Shown in pieces: positions 58,843 to 64,000 of a stretch of DNA of 64,000 nucleotides. Source of the DNA: Ctena decussata (lineage: Eukaryota; Mollusca; Bivalvia; Lucinida; Lucinidae); contig OZ022503.1 in NCBI GenBank assembly GCA_963989385.1, positions 49,908,858-49,972,857 on the forward strand, read 5' to 3'. Position 1 is the stretch's first letter; every line of letters begins with the position of its first letter. The notes beneath the pieces were generated by a model. That model saw only the letters and a list, made by a program, of their open reading frames with translations, searched no databases and was not told where the DNA came from. Made by a program: the position numbers and the translations under genes.

Positions 58843-59081
58843 TGAGCCGCGACACGAGAAAACCAACAATGTGGTTGTGCGCTCTGTGCAGACTCAGATC
58901 AGCATGGACATCCGCCTAGTCTGTTCAGACTCTTCGCTAAGTGCTTAAAGGGTAGCTAAAAGACTGAGCTACCTCCATGCGGACAGCGAAGACTCTGATC
59001 AGACTGGGCGGATGCCCAGGCTGATCTGAGTCTGCGCTGGGCGCACAACCACATTGTTGGTTTTCACGTGTCGTGGCTCAA
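58843..59081. mobile_element. Palindromic MITE, gagccgcgacacga family
   Basis: Full-length: caatt/GAGCCGCGACACGAG ... ACGTGTCGTGGCTC/aattc. aatt on both sides suggests a short target duplication. Confidence 0.9.
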
Positions 59082-59898
59082 TTCTGTGATATTGTAGTTG
59101 ATATTATTATAGCATACAAAAGTGCATAAAACCTAGACAATAATTTCTCTCTTTTGTTATTTTTAGTTCTTGTGAGGTATTGTGCTCAGTAAGCGTCTGG
59201 CATCCTTCACTTACCTTCTATTCACAACAAAGGATACCTCTTTAGCAGTTTTAATGTTAAAGTAGCGCATCAGGGACGTCATGGCTCTTTTGTTTGTCCA
59301 TTTAGCAACTTCACAGACAGCTAGACTCAGTCCTTGGAACAAATAGGCTTTGTGCAGATAAACTCCTTTACGTCTGGACGTATTATTTAATGGAGTAATC
59401 TCTCTCTGGATATTTGTGTCACATATTTGAATTGTCATTAAAATGCCATTATATTTGAGCCTCGTCAAGGAAAAGGGACCTGAGCAGTGAAGATTTCGGT
59501 CGACTTGCACATAAGCGCTGCCTGACCAGAGTCATTGCCCTTTCTACACTGTATAGCCATAAACACTGCTGTCGGCCGGATAAGAGTGAGGTCGTCCTCA
59601 AAACAGGGTATCATCACAATGGCGGACAACAAATAATTTAAATCAATAGTCAAATTTCTGAAAAATCAAAATGTCTTCAGTTATGATTGCCATTTATTCA
59701 TAATGAAATGTGTGGCGTTAATCTCGTTGACTGTCAAGAAAACTGCTAAACCTTAACATTAGCCCCACCCCCTCCCCGACCCCCACTCCCTCCCCCGATC
59801 ATATGACAACGATAAATCGATTTGGCAGGCTTTAAATGATATGTCGTACTGCCAAAATAAGGCATCGCATTTTAAATCCGACTTGGTCGGACGTACGT

Positions 59899-59983
59899 AC
59901 ATTACTGCTGCTAAGACTGTGCGAAAATGGAAGACTTTTAACACATTACTGCTGCTAAGACTTTGCGAAAATGGAAGACTTTG
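59899..59983. repeat. Two tandem copies of a 42-bp unit
   Basis: acattactgctgctaagact ... gcgaaaatggaagactttt occurs twice, with one t/g change. Confidence 0.92.
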
Positions 59984-60246
59984 ACCAGAGTGCTCGAATG
60001 TTTTACTGAATCTTTGGAGGTCTTATATGCGATAAGTGACATTTTTCTCAAGTGTTGGCTCAGACTCATTTCTAGACATTGAGTCTTATTATTGCAGCGT
60101 TGCCTAATCCTATCGTCTGTGCCATTAAACTCAAATATATATTTATATCGTTTAGCTATCTCCTGTTATTACAAAGAAATGGAAGCCAATTCATTATTTT
60201 TTCTGTTTCTTACTTTGTTTTTCTCTTTCTCTATCCCTCCCATTGC

Positions 60247-60429
60247 GGAATCCCGGTAGCTCAGTGGATTAAGCGCTTCCGGTCTCGGATTCAATTTCCG
60301 CTGGCGACGGAGATCTGCTCAAAGGTAAACTGAATTAATTGCACACAGCCTTTCAATATCATAATTACTCTCTGATATGCCTGAGGATGTAAAAAAATGC
60401 AAATGATCCATCCATCCAGCTATCCATCT
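60247..60429 (+). repeat. tRNA-derived SINE
   Basis: A box ggtagctcagtggattaagc, degraded B box (cggattcaatttcc), the body shared with 27589 (attgcacacagcctttcaat) and a tail of atcc units. An independent insertion of the same family. Confidence 0.82.
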
Positions 60430-61148
60430 CATTTTTTCAAGCATATTCCACATGGAAAATAAGTGGGTCGGCCGTGAGTCAAAATCGTAACACTTTTGAT
60501 GTTTGTGTATGAAATTACCTCATTTGATCGTACATTATCAGTGGCGCCTTCAGTGCAAGTGTATGTTGGTTTGGGCTGGCGATGGAGTGTGTTGGGTGAA
60601 GTCGGGGATAGAGAAGGGGGCGACGGGGACATTCTGAATGCCACTAGTAGGTTTTGTCATCCTGACAAGGCATCAAATACGTTGGCGATACTCTGCTTCT
60701 TTAAGTTAATGTCCATAGCATTATTTCTGTTGCGTATCCTTTACAACATTCAATGTTTTTGTTAATAATGAAAATTTGAATCTTCACGTAGTGTGAATAT
60801 AACTGAATTATTAAGAATAAACATTGGAACATGTAAGCACGAGAAGAATATACTTTTTAGATTGATCAGACAGTAGAGACTCATGCACACCCGTACTCAG
60901 AATACAAAGGGAGGCAACTACATGTATTTGTGAATTCCTGTTTGCTTCTCTGGACGACAAAGCTCGGCTTCCAGATTGCAGTCTATTTTAGAGGAAAATA
61001 CTCATAGGGGAGCAAATTCTTACCTCCAAGAGTTGACACCTATTGAGAAGGAAGACAAAAATAAAAGTGGCAGAGTTGCTGCCCCTGAAAGTGTATCAAT
61101 GCACTTTAAGAAAAAAAGAGTTGTATACAAGTGGTTACGCAAGCTGGG

Positions 61149-61291
61149 TTCGAGGTTATAAAAGTTGAAAATAATCTCAAACTCAAAATAAAGCGTACTG
61201 ATTGGTTGCCTCCGAGCATGTGCTCGGAAGCAGCCAATCAGCGTGCTTTATTTTGAGTTTAAGAATGTACTCAAGTTTTTATATACTCGGG
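61149..61291. mobile_element. Foldback with aggttataaaacttgag ends
   Basis: Third copy of the family at 33559, with ggttcgaggttataaaag at the left and caagtttttatatactcgg at the right. Confidence 0.88.
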
Positions 61292-61329
61292 GCCTGATTT
61301 AGTCATTGCTGTTTCGCATATATGCTAAC

Positions 61330-61424
61330 CCAGTGGGCAAACATTGAATCAATGTTGATTCAACGCCACGGCGCTGAATCAACTTTAAATCAAAGTTTAA
61401 TTAAAGTTGTGTGCCCAGTGGGAA
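61330..61424. mobile_element. MITE with cccagtgggca ends
   Basis: Clear inverted ends ccagtgggcaaac / gtgtgcccagtgg with gttgattcaac-type palindromes inside. The best-preserved copy of the family at 1802. Confidence 0.85.
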
Positions 61425-62917
61425 GGATCTCTCATTGACAACAGTAATCCGTTTTCCACATCAGCTTTTCTCAAATTCCAAATAAAAATAGGTATGTGGT
61501 TTCTGTTTTTAAGCATTAATAGTGTACTTAAAACGTACTTAATTTCCAAAGCAATGTCTCTGTTTCCTGTTTTACACAGAAAGCCTTGAAAAAAAGTCTG
61601 TTGCCGATTACATGTCGTCTCATCATGTTATAACCTGAGAGAAATAAAGAATAATATATCATCACCATTTTTTCTTGTGTTTTAAATGTTACAAATAACT
61701 GTTCTATTTATTCGGAATTGAGCATTTAATTGGAATGTGGGCTAATTATGGGTTCATTTAAGTAGGAAATTTCTTTATAATAATCAGTCAAGGCCGTGAC
61801 ATAAATTTATGTAGATCTTATTCACTAAGTGGCTTTCTAGAATAATTTCTGACAGGGTAATGACGCCAATTACTTGGACAGTCATGCTGGGCAAAGTAAA
61901 ATTGCTCAGAACTATCTTTGAAGATGAAGCAATATAAATTAGGTTCGTTGGGGACTTACAAATACAATCACCTTGTTATTCATTTCATTGGCGTGATTCC
62001 GCGCCATGAACTTGGAGACTGTATAGAGCAGTCTTATGCATCTTCATTAAAAGCCCCTGAACGAAAAAACATTTCAAAACAAAACTGTCCTTAACACGCA
62101 ATCAACTCATTGATAATGGAGCAAGTCTTACGGCAAGTAGAAACAGTGACAATTCAGATCAAAATATGCTTCTGCAGTTAAACAGTTAAACCAATTGGCT
62201 CCCAGAAAATCGTAATGTTTCTGTTTCAGCCGATCAGAACTGCGAATCCAAAAATAATAAAAAAAAAACTAAATCATTCAACCATTTTATATCACGTACC
62301 GAATAATTGATAACCAAGTATACTTAGTAAATTAAAATTCTTTGATTATTTTTTACTTTAAAAAAATATTTACAAATTTGAAATGCATGCATTTAGTAGT
62401 ACTGGGTATTTACAATTGAAGATCATGTCTAATTAAAGTCACGCTTAAGTGGTTACTGTACTGATAGTACCGCTCCAAAAGTCATGACCCCCACAGCATA
62501 AATTCACAAGCATGCATACAAATCGCTAAATTGTTGTTAAAACTCGTTTTAAGGAGTTGAATAATGTACCATTAGAAGGTCGCCATACCCCCGTAACGTA
62601 AGTGACACAATAAATACATTAGAGAAATTGCCAAAAATGTACAATCATGACTACCCATGATCGTGCTCCGGATGTTCCTTAGTTTAACCTTGACCAGCAG
62701 CATAATAGTTGGCATCAGAGTATTGTAGGGGGCATTCAAATAATCAGGCAATCTGCTTTTTGGGATTTCATGCAGAAAAAGGGCTTTAAACTCAATTTGA
62801 TTGTCTGTGAAATTTAGCAGTAAGGGGCTCGAACATTTGGAGTAGTGCTGTACTGTAACCTCTGTAGTGTGGCGTTAATTGAAGTGACAATTTATTTGCA
62901 AATGCCGGGTACTATTA
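61425..62917. other. No gene recognised
   Basis: AT-rich DNA without clear repeats or coding signal. Confidence 0.55.
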
Positions 62918-62921
62918 CATA

Positions 62922-63539
62922 CACTGCTCAAAATATTTAAAGGAGCAGCTGATATTTTACCATAGACATTACTACAGCATATACGCAGTTCCGCGGCCCA
63001 TAAATTCGATCGCTAAAGGCCAATAATTCCTCATTCCTTTGCAGTTGTTGCAAGAACAATCAAAGTTTTAGACAACAAGAATTTCAATACAACTGATACC
63101 CGGATCATTTCCATGGAACAAATTTTGCATTTTTCGATTTTTTTGAAAATGAGGCATTTTTCTGGAAGTCTATAAAATCTCTTAAGCTTGAGTTCAAAGT
63201 GATCCTTTCAAACGGGTCACCTTGTACGACATTCAGCTTCATAGGCAAACTGATTGTGTTGATTTTGGTTGTAATTTTCATGCTGTTCACCCGTTCTGAA
63301 AAAATGCAATTTTTTACCAAAATTTCATTTGTATAAAAAACAGCCCATGGACATGGGCAGGGCAATTATTGGATCAAAACTTGTGCTATGAGTAACCTCG
63401 ACCCTCTTTAAAAAAAATGGCAAAAATTCGAAATTCCGTGTCTTTGTCGAGCGAAAGTAAATGGCCCTCAAAGTGGGACGGCGTTGCACAGTCGTCTATG
63501 GAAAAATAGTTGGCGTTCCTTTAAATATTTTTAGCAGTG
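62922..63539. mobile_element. 618-bp TIR element, Tc1/mariner-like ends
   Basis: Inverted ends CACTGCTCAAAATATTTAAA / TTTAAATATTTTTAGCAGTG with cata on both sides (62918-62921 and 63540-63543). CACTGCTcAAAA-type ends resemble those of Tc1-group MITEs. The inner open frame on the minus strand (63105-63365) has no recognisable transposase motif. Confidence 0.75.
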
Positions 63540-63543
63540 CATA

Positions 63544-64000
63544 CATGCATACCCAGTTTGGTACATAGTTTGTTGGTCATCACAAATATGACTGAAATTT
63601 AACATCCTTCAATTGTTTTACTTATTATACATTGCGTTTATCATTATAAGTCTACAAGTCATAACACTTTCTGTATGTAAAGAAACTATCCGTAGCATGA
63701 AGTCATGACGGACAAGTAAGATTCAACGCGTGATTTTGTTAGAACTAGATGTGGCAGTAAGCATGGCTTACTAAATACCCCCCGCGTTTAACAGTTAGGC
63801 ATGTAGCTTTGTCATTTAAGTTTTACATTTACACATACATACGCATACATGTTATGACAACTACAAGTGCACATCTATATACCAATATGTGTTCACATAT
63901 TTAATATCAGTCAAACGGTTTAGGAGAAGTAGCGACAACAAACTCTGTTTTCCAAGACTTCAAAGGGGCACAACAGAGCTGGAAAACCCCTTTGAGAAGA
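63544..64000. other. No feature recognised
   Basis: AT-rich DNA, no gene or repeat assigned. Confidence 0.55.

Noticed and set aside
60976..61161. 61-codon frame with basic end as an exon
   Set aside because: Short, unrecognised, and runs into a foldback element. A weak acceptor-like ttgcag precedes it but no partner exon was found.

Overview
The window looks like repeat-dense, AT-rich DNA from a marine invertebrate, most likely a bivalve mollusc. That is an inference from the intron-split receptor gene, the mix of LINE, DIRS-type, SINE and foldback/MITE families, and the lack of compact gene packing. It cannot be proved from sequence alone.

The one convincing host gene lies on the minus strand between about 15850 and 1907. 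Three exons can be read and joined in phase (15850-15662, 12190-10300, 2536-1907). They encode a receptor of the guanylate-cyclase plan with an unusual front end: an extracellular domain of the bacterial PstS phosphate-binding-protein type, one membrane helix, a pseudokinase homology domain, a coiled-coil linker and a cyclase domain whose metal, base-recognition and transition-state residues are mostly replaced. The PstS oxyanion-binding motifs in the visible exons are kept. The simplest reading is an anion sensor, plausibly for phosphate, with an intracellular half that no longer makes cGMP by itself. The first exon(s), with the signal peptide and first PstS strand, and the last exon(s) were not found.

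The two introns are packed with mobile DNA. The 7.8 kb intron holds a 1.6 kb element with TTAA target duplications ending 27 bases before a splice acceptor, a decayed tyrosine-recombinase (DIRS/Ngaro-like) retroelement with gag, RT-RNase H and recombinase remains, and a palindromic MITE nested in that. The 3.5 kb intron holds an L1-type endonuclease fragment, a minisatellite and a SINE-like repeat.

From 17 to 24 kb a 28/56-bp minisatellite is split by an almost full-length, mutated CR1-group LINE. From 27 to 37.8 kb two direct copies of a roughly 5 kb segment sit about 0.9 kb apart. Comparing them exposes filled and empty sites for several foldback/MITE families. From 36.6 to 41.5 kb a second LINE is riddled with nested elements. 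LINE fragments follow at 42.1-44.1 kb and 50.8-53.05 kb, with a ~155-bp satellite at 47.0-48.8 kb between them. From 54 to 58 kb there are two G/C-tract-rich elements with TTA target duplications (PIF/Harbinger-like). The rest, to 64 kb, is AT-rich DNA with scattered MITEs, SINEs and a Tc1-like TIR element. No CRISPR, rRNA, genuine tRNA or prokaryotic operon was seen.
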